A stretch of 64,000 nucleotides of DNA from Glandiceps talaboti (lineage: Eukaryota > Hemichordata > Enteropneusta > Spengelidae): NCBI RefSeq assembly GCF_964340395.1, contig NC_135556.1, positions 17,691,642 to 17,755,641 on the forward strand. The letters run 5' to 3'. The position numbers and the translations under genes are program-made. Below are positions 8,535-19,697 of the stretch, one piece after another. The number at the start of each line of letters is the position of its first letter. Within the stretch, counting starts at the first letter, position 1. The notes under the pieces are model-generated. The model was not told the DNA's origin, did no database searches, and saw only the letters and a program-made list of their open reading frames with translations.

Positions 8535-9052
8535 ATGGCCCAGACCACAGGGCCAGCACAAAGATGACCCTGACCTCAGGGCCATCACAATGGTGACCCT
8601 GACTACAGGGTCAGCACACATATGGCCCTGACCTCAGGGCCACCATAAAGATGACCCTGACCTCAGGGCCAGCAAATGGTGACCATGACTACAGAACGCG
8701 CAAAAAGATGGCCCTAACCACAGGGTCAGCACAAAGATGACCCTGACGTCAGGGCCAACACAATGGTGACCCTGACTACAGGACGAGCAAAAAGATGCCC
8801 TGACCACAGGGTCAGCACAAAGATGACCCTGACCTCAGGGCCAGCACAATGGTGACCCTGACTACAGAACGAGCAAAAAGATGGCCCTAACCACAGGGTC
8901 AGCACAAAGATGACCCTGACCTCAGGGCCAACACAATGGTGACCCTGACTACAGGACAAGCAAAAAGATGCCCTGACCACAGGGTCAGCACAAATATGGC
9001 CCTAACCACAGGGTCTGCACAAAGATGACCCAGAGTTGAGTACAGGGTCTTA
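8535..9052. repeat. 29-bp minisatellite with higher-order units
   Basis: About 17 monomers have a period of 29 bp, measured from CCCTGA cores at 8568, 8597, 8626 and 8655. Most cores are quasi-palindromic (CCCTGANNNCAGGG). From about 8700 the variants cycle in threes (~87 bp): CCACAGGGTCAGCACAAAGA, then CTCAGGGCC(A)...CACAATGG, then CTACAGGACGAGCAAAAAGA. The CCCTAACCACAGG variant recurs 173 bp apart (8712 and 8885), suggesting a six-monomer unit. Several monomers contain TGACCT, the nuclear-receptor half-site. Minus-strand open frames here reflect the repeat. Confidence 0.85.
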
Positions 9053-9660
9053 ACAAAAATGCAAAATAAGGAGAATATTTAAACTTTACCATATTCCAAT
9101 GTGCAATTTTAAGTAAAAGAGATGATTGAAAGAATATGTCTTTAACAACTGTGCAAATTGAGTTAAAACCATGTTATTGTTGTCATTTGATTGATACCAT
9201 TAACTTGGAAATGTAAATTCCTAACTACACCATGAAATTATATTATTTGTGATAAACTAAAGTTCAATTATGATTTAAATAGGAGTTTTTGCCAAATTTA
9301 CCTGATATCCAATTATCCCAAAATAGTTCCAATCGTGTTAAAACAACTATTTCACAGATTACGCCATATCATTTAATATCAGGGACAAAGAGTCTTCCAA
9401 AATGTAATCAATATCCGTTGTGTGCGGGTGTATGGTTCGCAGCAACACAAAGCACACCATTGTGAGTTTACCTTTTTCAGCTGCCAACTTTGATACACGC
9501 ATTGTCATGTACATGTTAACGACCATTCATCCCTTGGGGATGTTCCGAGAACATAGTGTACATACCGACACAGATATATAGAAGTGATGTCTATTCAATT
9601 TATTCATTAATCTGTCTGGAGTTATGCATCTTTGTGTAGTTATCACTAATCCTTTCAGCA
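9053..9660. other. Non-coding stretch
   Basis: No gene, RNA or repeat was recognised. Confidence 0.4.
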
Positions 9661-9666
9661 GGGAAA

Positions 9667-9849
9667 ATGAGACCTTACGATAGCCGCTTTATAATCCAGT
9701 CAAGAGCTGTCTGTGGAATATTCTGGTATACGACACGTATCGTTATCAATTTCCCTGAAGCAGCCAGCTACTGCCAGATCAAAGGTGTTATTACATCAGT
9801 CTCCAAAGAATACTTATTTGTCGTCCAAATGAGACATCACACGAACTAG
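9667..9849 (+). CDS. Unassigned small ORF or exon
   Basis: A 60-codon ORF starts ATG AGA CCT TAC just after an acceptor-like CCTTTCAGCAG (ending near 9661). A possible donor (AAAG|GTGTTA) occurs at about 9784. CpG and GC content are higher than in the flanks, and the residues are mixed, without low-complexity runs. No domain was recognised. It may be an exon of an unknown gene or chance. Confidence 0.15.
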   Translation: MRPYDSRFIIQSRAVCGIFWYTTRIVINFPEAASYCQIKGVITSVSKEYLFVVQMRHHTN

Positions 9850-12520
9850 GATTGAAAATCTACATGTACACTACATCAGTAGATATAGCAATAATCGTAG
9901 AGCTTGTACACTTGTACACAGACGAAATGAAATTTTATTTTTTTATTCAATTTGTACTTGAATCGTAGGCCATGACCATGGTTTCGCGGCATTCAAACCA
10001 AATAAAGGTCGAGAGAAGGCCCACTAAAACTACTTTGGCATTTCATATGCATTGTACAATGACTGTTAATTGCTTAATGTATATATATCAACAGTCTCTC
10101 TGAAGTAACAATTTGCGCATAGTATCAATAATTTTGCTTGAGGAGACTCATCCATACATTGATCACAAATAAAAGCCACGGTTATTTAACTATAACGATC
10201 ACGTCATATTATTTGCCAAACTAGTACGTATTTCATTGTATATGTACCTAATACAATTATGGAAACAAACGTTTCATACCTAACGCAATTTGTCTAATTT
10301 AGCACGTCATTGGTATTAATATGAAAAATATAATGATTATCGTCTGTCATAGACGTCAATTAGAATTAGTATTGGAATATAACTAATCGGCCTACGGTGT
10401 TGCGATTCAAGGCCAGAATGTCCCATTAGGTCAGGATTCCTTAAGTAAAAAATATAATCCATAGATAAGTCAGAATATGACAAGAAAGGAAGTATTTTTG
10501 AGATATTGTGAAGTTTCATATTTGTAAATATCAAATATTCTTATGTTACAGGTGTATTACATTTGACCTGAATTCCAGGTTTATTAAACCAGGATTTAAT
10601 TAAAATTAACCTATGTTTCCATTGTTCTTTGACTGAAGTCTTTGTCAAGGGTTGACATTTGATGAATGTGATGAAATTGCATGATGCAAGTTAAGGAAAA
10701 TCGCTTTAAACGCCAAAAGAAATAATAGCTGCTCTGAATTTTGCGCTCGGTACTTTTACATTCTACGAATTAGCTTCAGTACAGTAATCCTGGCTTGTCC
10801 CGGCTTCCGGACTGTTTATACAAAATTCAAGTATGCTCAACCGAGTGTGGTTCTTTATACAACATGTTTTGTAAATGAGCGAACAGCAGCATTTCTTGCA
10901 ATCAGATATAATGCGATTTTTTATGTACATAGTTTTAATTTCCCCGTATATGGCTCTATTTTTAGCATTGTAGACAAGTTTATTTCATTTTCATCCGCTC
11001 ACCTTTAACCGACATGTCACAATATACAGTTCATTAATGACAATTTGGAGACATGTATGTCCATCTATGCCATGACGAGGGGTAACCCAATACAATAAAG
11101 ATTCATTAATTTCATTATCTGGTTCCACAAATTACGCTAGGGTCAAACGTTCTGTGACATTTTGTACATTTTGTCGTTTACTCCAATTATTACAAAACAG
11201 TTCGCCTGTTTGTTCTCTATGGATTGTCTACTTCTTGTGTACTGGAAATAAATGTTGATGCAATCGCAAAAGCTTCATTGCATCAGGGTTATCATTATGG
11301 CGTCAATCTTCATGGTGTCTCGAAAAGTTAATTAAGTGCATAAACTGTCTGCCTTTAAGCAAACACGAAGACATAGACATTCTATGGTTAACACAAGGGA
11401 AATGATAATGCAAATACAAAGACACCGCATCTTGGTAAGAAATCAGTGACGGGTGAAGATATTTTGTCTGGGCATCCAATAAAAATTTAAAAAAAGTAAC
11501 TTTGTACCATATGGCAATGTACGCATATCTATGAGGAATATCAATTTACCTTAAATCTAGAGGTTTCTGAATATAGATGGAGTCCCTATTGTATTAAAAT
11601 ACACTGAACTAAGACTGAGGCAAATCATTTAAAAGCTCTGAAGAGTCGTGCTTGACATTCTTGAGTGGCCTACTCTATAAAATCGGAAAAAGGCCTCTAG
11701 ACTTACCAACTAATACAAAAAATGAACATTGTGTCCCTGCAGCTAACAAACTACTTTCAATAACTTAGTGTACTCGTCGTCAGCTAGAAACAAATACGCT
11801 CATACAAAAATTGAAATTTTCCAGAATTCATTCTTTATCACAACAATTGGTGATACGAATGCCCTGCGGCAGCCCATCTCTCTATCACTGAATTACCTTC
11901 TACATCTTCTTTCTTTCAAGAAAAGACTTACCACACACTTCAATGTATAGTTACTCTACTTCTAACTGTATACATGATCATCCTCCATCTACGTGATACT
12001 CCCGAGTTGGCGGTGCCAATTACTTAATACACAAGTCAACATCTAGTTTTTGATATAAGGGTGTGTTCTCAGTAACGTGTTTATGTCATATGAGTATCCC
12101 ATTGACTATTAGTTATTACTTAAATTTTAAAAAAAAATATCTTAGTTTGATATGTTTAACCTAAGCTTTTATAAGACGAGGTATTTCGTGTATCGAGTGA
12201 GTCAAATTCAACACTACACTCTTTTTGAGCACTAAAATCATGCTGTCGCTCTATTTAAAGCATATTTTGTGTATTTAATGGACTCTTCTGCATTATGAGT
12301 TCTTGTGTAAATGTTTGCGAAAATGCCATGAAAAGCTAAGTGTGCATTTGATTCATATTAGTGACGTACATTCCGACTCCGTCTTGGAAATTACCTTTGA
12401 TATCGAGATTCGGTTGTGATTTTAACCAAGCAGTATTTGTATCTTTCTTTGCACTTGAATAATTTGCACGTCAATTAATTGCATGACACCAGTTTACGTA
12501 CTTTCATTGTATATTTTGCG
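9850..12520. other. Non-coding AT-rich stretch
   Basis: No exon with credible splice sites, RNA gene or repeat was recognised. It is probably intronic to the minus-strand channel gene if that gene extends to the left edge. Confidence 0.45.
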
Positions 12521-12655
12521 TATGTATGTATATGTGTATGTATGTATGTATGTATGTATGTATGTATGTATGTATGTATGTATGTATGTATGTATGTATG
12601 TATGTATGTGTGTATGTGTGTGTGTGTGTGGGTGGGTGTGGGTGGGTGGGAGGGG
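12521..12655 (+). repeat. (TATG)n/(TG)n compound microsatellite
   Basis: A (TATG)n run of about 90 bp grades into TG and GGTGGG repeats. Its open frames on both strands are translations of the repeat. Confidence 0.95.
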
Positions 12656-12913
12656 GTGGAGTAAATATTCATAACATAACAACAGGTGCAGTGTCCAACA
12701 CAGTGTTCTTATGATACATTTTTGAATGGGATAATGTTTACACTTTATAGTTTCAAATTGAAAGAGAAAGACATTGTTTACTGTCTTTTAAAATCATAAC
12801 ACACGTGCCATTGAACAATTAAACTACTATCATCTTAAGAGCCTTAGTTTATTTCCCTTTTTTCATCATAAGTAACATACTCACTGTGTACAATTAATTA
12901 TGATTTTTGACCT

Positions 12914-12966
12914 TGTATGTATGTATGTATGTATGTATGTATGTATGTATGTATGTATGTATGTAT
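12914..12966 (+). repeat. (TATG)n microsatellite
   Basis: About thirteen TATG units in the same orientation as the array 260 bp upstream. Confidence 0.95.
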
Positions 12967-13249
12967 AAATATATTTATCACATAAACACGTGCAAATCTT
13001 CAACTGTGTGACGTCAAACAGGGCAGATCAAAACCCATATCACCCCTGTTCTAGCGAACTTTTTTCTCTGAACTGTACGCCACGATCAAGTTATCATTAT
13101 AATGATGTACTTTCAAAACGTAAATGCTCACATTACTTTACATATATCCTTTGGTGGCATGAGTCTGATACGTAGAGGTACTTTTATTTTTTGATTAATA
13201 AGTATTATTCTATAGCAAAAATCATGTAGATTATGATGACAATTTGTAT

Positions 13250-13600
13250 GTAGCAGCGCGCGGTAACGTAAGCTTACTTCCGATTTTCTGTCGAGCTCAG
13301 AGCTCCGAACTTACACATTCCGAACGAAAATGATTAAAATGCCGGAACGAAAGTCGCATTCAGACACAGTTTACTTACGTTTTAAAGGCAGAGTTGATAT
13401 ATTACATATACATCACAAGGTTATAACCGATTTTGGTTGAGAAACCACAGCACAGTATAACCTGTACGTAAGTTTGACCTTGCAACAAGTTACGCGATTA
13501 CGTAATTTGCATAGCCGTTGGACGCCATTTTTTGATACGCCCAAGAAGAATGTTTAGTACGATGAAACGATGCAGTATTCGTAAACTTCGATTCAATGTT
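13250..13600. promoter_or_regulatory. CpG-enriched promoter-like island
   Basis: CpG is dense here against a poor background (GCGCGCGG near 13,256; ATTACGTAAT at 13,497-13,506; several CGAA and CCGGAACG motifs around 13,320-13,350). ATTTGCAT, an octamer motif, lies at about 13,506. An inverted ATGGCGTC of YY1/start-codon type is at 13,521-13,528. Short open frames leave it on both strands. No TATA box is evident. Confidence 0.3.
13502..13528 (-). CDS. Candidate minus-strand first exon
   Basis: Within the CpG-enriched island, AAAATGGCGTCC on the minus strand opens MASNGYANY directly before a GTAATC donor. Unspliced it would stop after three more codons. Its context (YY1-type ATGGC, octamer motif inside the exon) resembles the start of a housekeeping gene, but nine codons cannot identify a protein. 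Confidence 0.15.
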
Positions 13601-13644
13601 GTAGAAAAAAAATGTGCAAAAACTTAAATTATGTGATAAACATA

Positions 13645-13646
<2 letters not shown>

Positions 13647-13685
<39 letters not shown>
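13647..13685 (+). repeat. (TG)n microsatellite
   Basis: About nineteen TG units. Confidence 0.95.
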
Positions 13686-13690
<5 letters not shown>

Positions 13691-15140
13691 CTTAAAATGG
13701 CAAGCAGTTCAAATTGACGGTGGAATCATTTAACGAATTTAATGTGTATTTAAACACATGCAGTCGTTCGTGAAATGCCTCAGACATGATTGTGATTAAC
13801 ACTGTTTCAGCTTACAGATAATTACTCGTTAAATGTCTAGACAAGTGCTCGTACATTTTTTCCAGAGGCAAACAACGTTAAGTACACTATTAATATTGGT
13901 TTGGAGAGTGAAGACTCTCTCCATTTGTCATAGTCAATTGTTAAAAGTAACTCTCTTTGCAATATGTGTGATCCTTCTTATCATATGAATTGATTAACGA
14001 TACCTTCTTTAATGTAAATTTGTGAGGATATCATTTCTAAACTTTTGGAGCAACATGTTTTAACCAGTTACTCTGTTCATATATATTGTTGTAATTCCCA
14101 CCTGACCCAAAGGGCAATGTTTATGGATGACAGGATTCATCTGTGTGTTTGATATATCGTGGCATTGATACAATCTGATCGTATTCAGTCTTGTTAATAC
14201 AGAGTTAACCGTACGGGACTAAAATTGGCTGCCAAAGGTTTATCTGTACCTTTGTCGGGGTAATGCTCATACATGAAAGTAGTCATATTCAGTGATCAGT
14301 GAAGGGCACGTTAATTATACTTCAAATTTAACATGGATTCAAGTGTACAGTCGGTATGTATTGCGTTGATCAGACTGCGTCTTATCGCTGATTTAGGCGA
14401 TATGTTTTCTCTTGTGTATATCTCGTGGTTTTTTCTTTTTGAAATAGTAAGTGGATTGAGTCTACACTAGATTACGTCGGGTGATGTATGGGAATAGGTA
14501 ACTTCTTAAACTTTAGCATTCTGTACATAGTTTGTGACAGCTTAATTCATTTGAGAGATGAGTAAAGTTAGCACATCGTAGGTCCGGTTAATGCATGGTA
14601 GAGGCTTCATCAGACAGACAGTATTCTTAGTATTATCTATTCAGGTCACTTCGTGTGACAGTCCATGTGTTAGTTAAGTTAGTAAAGTTACAAAGTGCTC
14701 GATGATGTGCTTCTGAAGGGTTATCATAGAAATGCTGCCTTTTCACTTGCTTCCAGCAAGCATGAAGATATTGAGCCATCATCCATTAAGCTGAATTCGA
14801 AATATATCGTATTATCATAGGAGTGCTGAATTAGTAATTTCTATTGGGGAACAAAACGTACTTAGGAGAATACATATAAAGTGGAATGAAAGGCGTGCGT
14901 GACATCATGTATCAAAAGGTTACAAGGAGGTAATTCAAATGTAAACATTCCGGGTTTCATAAACTGTAACACAATGAGTAAACATGTAAATGGCCTACCA
15001 CTCAATCTCCACAAGTGTTAATATTGTCACCTTGTTGCCATAGTAACTGTCAGTTATCAAACGTAAATTGTATTTACATGTGTTATTCATATGGCGGATT
15101 TCAAAAATGATACTATGCATTTTGCTTTCAGATTAAATTA
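13686..15140. other. Non-coding AT-rich stretch
   Basis: No gene, RNA or repeat was recognised. Confidence 0.4.
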
Positions 15141-15156
15141 TGCACACACACGCACA

Positions 15157-15248
<92 letters not shown>
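15141..15248. repeat. (AT)n microsatellite with CA flank
   Basis: A short CA run is followed by about 45 AT units, a self-complementary run able to form a cruciform. Confidence 0.95.
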
Positions 15249-15251
<3 letters not shown>

Positions 15252-17580
15252 ATCGTTTCAGTTTGTTTCTAATTGAGAGCTTTCACCGTTAACTACATTT
15301 CGCTGATTGGGAGGTTCATTCAATCAATGTTATGTATTCGAAGTCTGTATTTTTACCGTAATGTATCATCATGTTTGACCAGTAGGGAGCAGGCTTTTAA
15401 TCGATTTATCACTGAAGAATATTGCACTGGTGCGTTCATGATGTGGTATGTTTATAATAACTGCATAGTAGAGAGAGTGGAGAGAATATTCTATGAAATA
15501 GTCAAAAGCTATCACATTTATTTAAGGTATAAATATTTTATATGTAATCGACCAAGTTCACAGATATGTGTTGCAATCTGTTTTTAATTTGCAGATCTAG
15601 AGGCATTCGTTTAATATGTAGCTGATATATGATGTAGAATGAAACATGGGCTTGCATAATAACCAGACATACCTTAAGGTAATACTATTAATGAAATATA
15701 TAAACGTGAACGAAAAATATCACCAATTATATTGCCTGTAATAGGATAATCTCTTTATACCCAGTATTTTTCAGACACTTCGAATTTGACTTAATAATGT
15801 TTTGAAGTAAGTGGCAGTCGACTCATACATATAACGTAGTCATACCATGTGACGAAATAACTGGATGGTGAGTATGCCATAATGCTACAAACTATTTAAT
15901 CATTGAGAAGTGGAACACAAAAACGTCAATGCATGCTCTGTGTTTTGGAAGGGTGAAAATGGGAGGCTAGCGTTAAATGGAACTCATGCATAAATTTAAT
16001 TGTTGACTCCTAAGGATTGTTTTACCGACAACAATTCATGCTTTCCATTTTCTTCACTTGAAATATCTATTTTTCAATAAAGTCAATAGCATCTGCAAAT
16101 GTTGGTAAACAATTCTTTGTTCTTAAATATTCGTCACTAACAAATTCACGATTATGTCAATATTTGACATGAATTTTGTATTCTTCGCAATGAAATATTA
16201 TAACACTGATGTCTGTCAAAATGTCCCAGTTTACATTTCTATAGGTTTCATTTCTGTCATATGACAACAACCTTCTATGATTAACAACTGCCAGTATCTA
16301 GATTCACCGTGTTATCAATTCCTAAGCATTTAGTTGCAACAACCAGCTGTTTTATGCTTGCAGACTGGATTTAAGGATAGGGTATATTTGTTGTGAAAAC
16401 GAAATAAAAGCGTTAACCCGCTTTTATCACCTAAGCATTCCCATTACCTAAATGAACCAAGGACCTGTGAGCACTATTAAAATCAATCGAATTGGTTGTT
16501 TGGTTGGTTGGTTGATTCGCAATAATCCTTGGTCTCACAAACTGCCCTAATTGGCTTTATCATTTGATTAATGGAAGCAACATTTGCAATTAACAGTGAC
16601 ATTGACATTGACATTGACGCAAATTGTGTTGACATGCTGTAAATTACACATCAAACAGTAAAATGGCAATGACCTCTTCGCTGGTAGTGCGACCATCGTC
16701 CACTCAACACTGGCCACAACGAATGAGTAGGTGTTGAACTAATAACATCTGAGGATTCATGGGTATTCTTCTTGCAATCGCTGTCAAGAACTAAGGATTA
16801 GAAGCCTTGCCAGAGCTACTTAAAGGTTAGCCTTAAGGTAACATTTAAAGAGCCCAAAACTCAAGCCTGTGTCTCATGGCAAACCTATATATTTTATACC
16901 CTTACGTGTTTAATAGTTTGTTTGTTATTTCCTAGACATGTTACTTAGCGTAAGATATATAACCCTCATTAATGACAATTGGTTATAAAAAAACCTTTAG
17001 TTAAACCTCTAAATCCTGTCCTTGACAAGCATGCCATTAAATCAGAAAAGTCGGTTTTAGATTAATTTGCTAAATGCTCCTTGAGAATCCTACAATTCAA
17101 ACTTTACTTCGATTCTTGACTGAAACGTAATTACATGTAATGTACCAAGATATCGGAAAAGAAGAAATGTATATATGCAAATATCCGATCAAAGATGTAT
17201 ACTGCACATGGACTAAAATAGTTTCGTGTAAGAATAGCTTACATTAATATATTCAACAAAAGCATGATATGAAAAATGTAATGTATGAGTTTAACGCAAT
17301 TGAAATATCATGCTTTTTACCTAACCATATATTTTACAATCGCACTTAATTATATTTTTTGTGTCAGCAAAACCCTGATAAATATTATATCTACTAGATG
17401 AATGATAAATCAACATACTGACCTAATTCTAAGTAGGTTTAAATTGTTCATTTCAGCATAATTCCTTTCCATTTCATCTTCTCATTATTCGATTCTCGCC
17501 GTTTTATTATTTTCAATCAATACTGAAGCCATTTGTCTGGCGACGGTTTCTTTGTTTGTAAATAAGCAAAGGTAGCCGCG
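15249..17580. other. Non-coding AT-rich stretch
   Basis: A 104-codon plus-strand frame at 15,273-15,587 has no recognisable domain, no ATG at its start and hydrophobic, AT-driven composition. A GACATTGACATTGACATTGA run sits near 16,600. No other structure was recognised. Confidence 0.35.
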
Positions 17581-17603
17581 CTTAAAAACTGTCACTATAC
17601 GCC

Positions 17604-17777
17604 ATGTTTATGGGACATTGGCAAGCACCTTGTGCTCGAAGGGAGATGTATATTGATTACAGCGTGTCACAGGTCATCTCCAATTCGACCGTAAATAACC
17701 TCCGCCTGGCATGTTATTACCTAATACATAATCCTGACTTATCTTACGTTGAGTACCGACTGCATATACCTCCTTGA
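17604..17777 (+). CDS. Unassigned 57-aa ORF in GC-richer patch
   Basis: ATG at 17,604 opens 57 codons (start MFMGHWQAPCARREMY; end SYVEYRLHIPP). GC and CpG are higher than in the surrounding kilobases. An in-frame stop lies upstream. There are no membrane segments or known motifs, and a possible acceptor (GTGTCACAG) lies within it. A TTGTTTGTAAATAAGCAAA stretch with forkhead-like sites is 40 bp upstream. It may be coding, a conserved regulatory element or chance. Confidence 0.15.
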   Translation: MFMGHWQAPCARREMYIDYSVSQVISNSTVNNLRLACYYLIHNPDLSYVEYRLHIPP

Positions 17778-17898
17778 TATCATTTTACATACACAAGTAA
17801 GATAAGATATATTAATCACACTTCTAATGCTTCGTATTCAATATACGCCGTACCCTTTATCTGTTAACGTTCAATTATGTATAAATACACACGTGATG

Positions 17899-17979
17899 AC
17901 ACACACACACATACATACATACATACATACATACATACATACATACATACATACATACATACATACATACATACATACG
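17899..17979 (+). repeat. (CA)n(CATA)n microsatellite
   Basis: A short CA run is followed by about 17 CATA units. Confidence 0.95.
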
Positions 17980-18337
17980 TAATATCTACGCAAATTCTTG
18001 TAGTGTTTTTTCTTTTTTAAAAAGGCAATCTATTTGAATTAAAAGTCTGGCCTCACCTCAGGATTTTCAACCGCCTTAGTAAAGGATAGGTAGATAGTGA
18101 ATGTTATAAAATAATCGCGTTTAAAAGGTTTGCAATAGTAGAGTCAATCTGCATATTTTCTTCTTTTTTTGTAACATGTGTAGAATTTGTACTGTTGTTC
18201 AGCTCTTCCACTATACAATTTTGTTTTAGCAAAGTAATAAAGTGGTTAGTGGTTTCATATGATGACTCACCTTCGCTATAGAACACATTTAACACAGAAA
18301 GTTGTTGTTAATAATACAGTCACCATTTTACAAAAAG

Positions 18338-18690
18338 TCTATTTTTACCCCTAATTTGCATATTAATAACTTATATCTGCTCATCCCAATACACCTACAC
18401 AACAAATTTCGACTTCATTGGCCCAGTAGTTTTGGGGGAAATTTGAAGCATTTTTACCCAAAATTCTATTTTTAGACCTAATTTGCATAAAGTGACCCAA
18501 TCAACTTATCCTACACAAACTTTATATGAACTCATCAAATGACACCTACACAAAAAGTTCAAGTCAATTGGCCCAGTAGTTTTGGAGGAGATGAAAGTAG
18601 GAAAGTTGACAGACGGACGACAGACAACGACGGACAACTAACTCTTAAGCTCCACTCAGCTGTCACTGGCAGCCGGGCTAGGGCATGATC
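18338..18690 (+). repeat. Dimeric dispersed repeat
   Basis: Two units of about 130 bp each start with CTATTTTTA(C/G)(C/A)CCTAATTTGC and end with ATTGGCCCAGTAGTTTTGG. They start at about 18,339 and 18,466. A GACAGACGGACGACAGACAA tail and a GGGCTA end follow. The dimeric body plus a GACGGACGA tail is typical of high-copy non-coding repeats in marine invertebrate genomes. No coding capacity is seen. Confidence 0.6.
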
Positions 18691-18910
18691 CAAGCTGACT
18701 GATTCGTAAAGGACTATAAGTTCCTCAATAAAGACACACTTCGGATTGTGAGAATGTTACCCTTTGCAATTTGAAGTGCTTTGTTGTGTCCTAGATTAAT
18801 TATGAAAACCACCAAATACGAACGGTAATATAATACCATGGTAGACTTCATAAATTATAAGTGAATGTATAATATTATGTTTGGATAATAGGTTGAGTAA
18901 ATCATACATG

Positions 18911-19105
18911 GACGTTAGACTTAGTAAATTATACGTGAATGTTAGACTAAGTCAATTATACGTGAATGTTAGACTTAGTCAATTATATGTGAATGTTAGA
19001 TTTAGCAAATTACACAGTCGTGAACGTTAGGTTTAGTTAATGTGTGAATGTTAGATTCATTCAAACACACGTGAATGTTGGATTTAGTAAATTGTACGTC
19101 AACAT
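18911..19105. repeat. 27-bp minisatellite
   Basis: Eight units start near 18,911, 18,935, 18,962, 18,989, 19,020, 19,044, 19,071 and 19,098. The consensus begins GTGAATGTTAGACTTAGT and continues (C/A)AATTATAC. The usual spacing is 27 bp, with 24- and 31-bp variants. The first four units are open in one frame. Confidence 0.8.
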
Positions 19106-19545
19106 TAACGTTACAACATGTGTTTGGACAGACATTTTCGAAATGAGTTCAGCTTTATAGGGACAAGTGTTCCCGGCGTATGAATTATGATTAATGAGAG
19201 ATGAATTATCCTCAAATTTGGCAGGTTATCATGTCGAAATTTAGCAAGGTACTTGTAGAAATACCTTATTTTGTACTTAGAATTGCTGATTGAATGCAGA
19301 GTGGTACGTAATAATTATATACCGCGACATGATCGATTGATTGTCTAATTTCTAATGGCTGTCATTTAGTGCACTGAGACGTGTAATTAATTTTGATGAT
19401 CGCACGAATTTTAAATAGTCTTAAACATCGAATGTCTTTAAAAGTCTGACTTTTAATGAGCAGCATGCCAGATTATTTATCATTGTCAAATAAGAATCCC
19501 GTCTCCCTCGCACAAGAGTGTGTATAGGGTGGTTGCTATTCAGTG

Positions 19546-19697
19546 TTAACGATTTTGTTGCTGTTTATGCATTGCGTTTGAAACGATTGTACAGTTCACA
19601 CAAGGGTTTATATAGATGGTTGCCATTCAATGTTATATATGGCATGGCTATTAATTGTATCGTTTCAAACACAATGCATAAACAGCAAAATCGTTAG
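19546..19697. repeat. Long near-perfect stem-loop
   Basis: The left arm 19,546-19,590 and right arm 19,655-19,697 are reverse complements over about 43 bp, with a few mismatches and one 3-nt bulge (core GTTTATGCATTG against CAATGCATAAAC). The loop is about 64 nt. A diverged direct copy of the sequence just outside the left arm (GGTTGCTATTCAGTGTTA) occurs in the loop (GGTTGCCATTCAATGTTA). Confidence 0.75.

Noticed and set aside
8535-9052. CRISPR-like array
   Set aside because: Units are contiguous diverged monomers without unique spacers, in an animal genome: a minisatellite.
10337-10534. Minus frame containing SDLSMDYIFYLRNP, faintly like the MDY...YLRQ block of Cys-loop receptors
   Set aside because: Only a few residues agree, the following residues do not fit the family, and there are no splice sites at the expected places.
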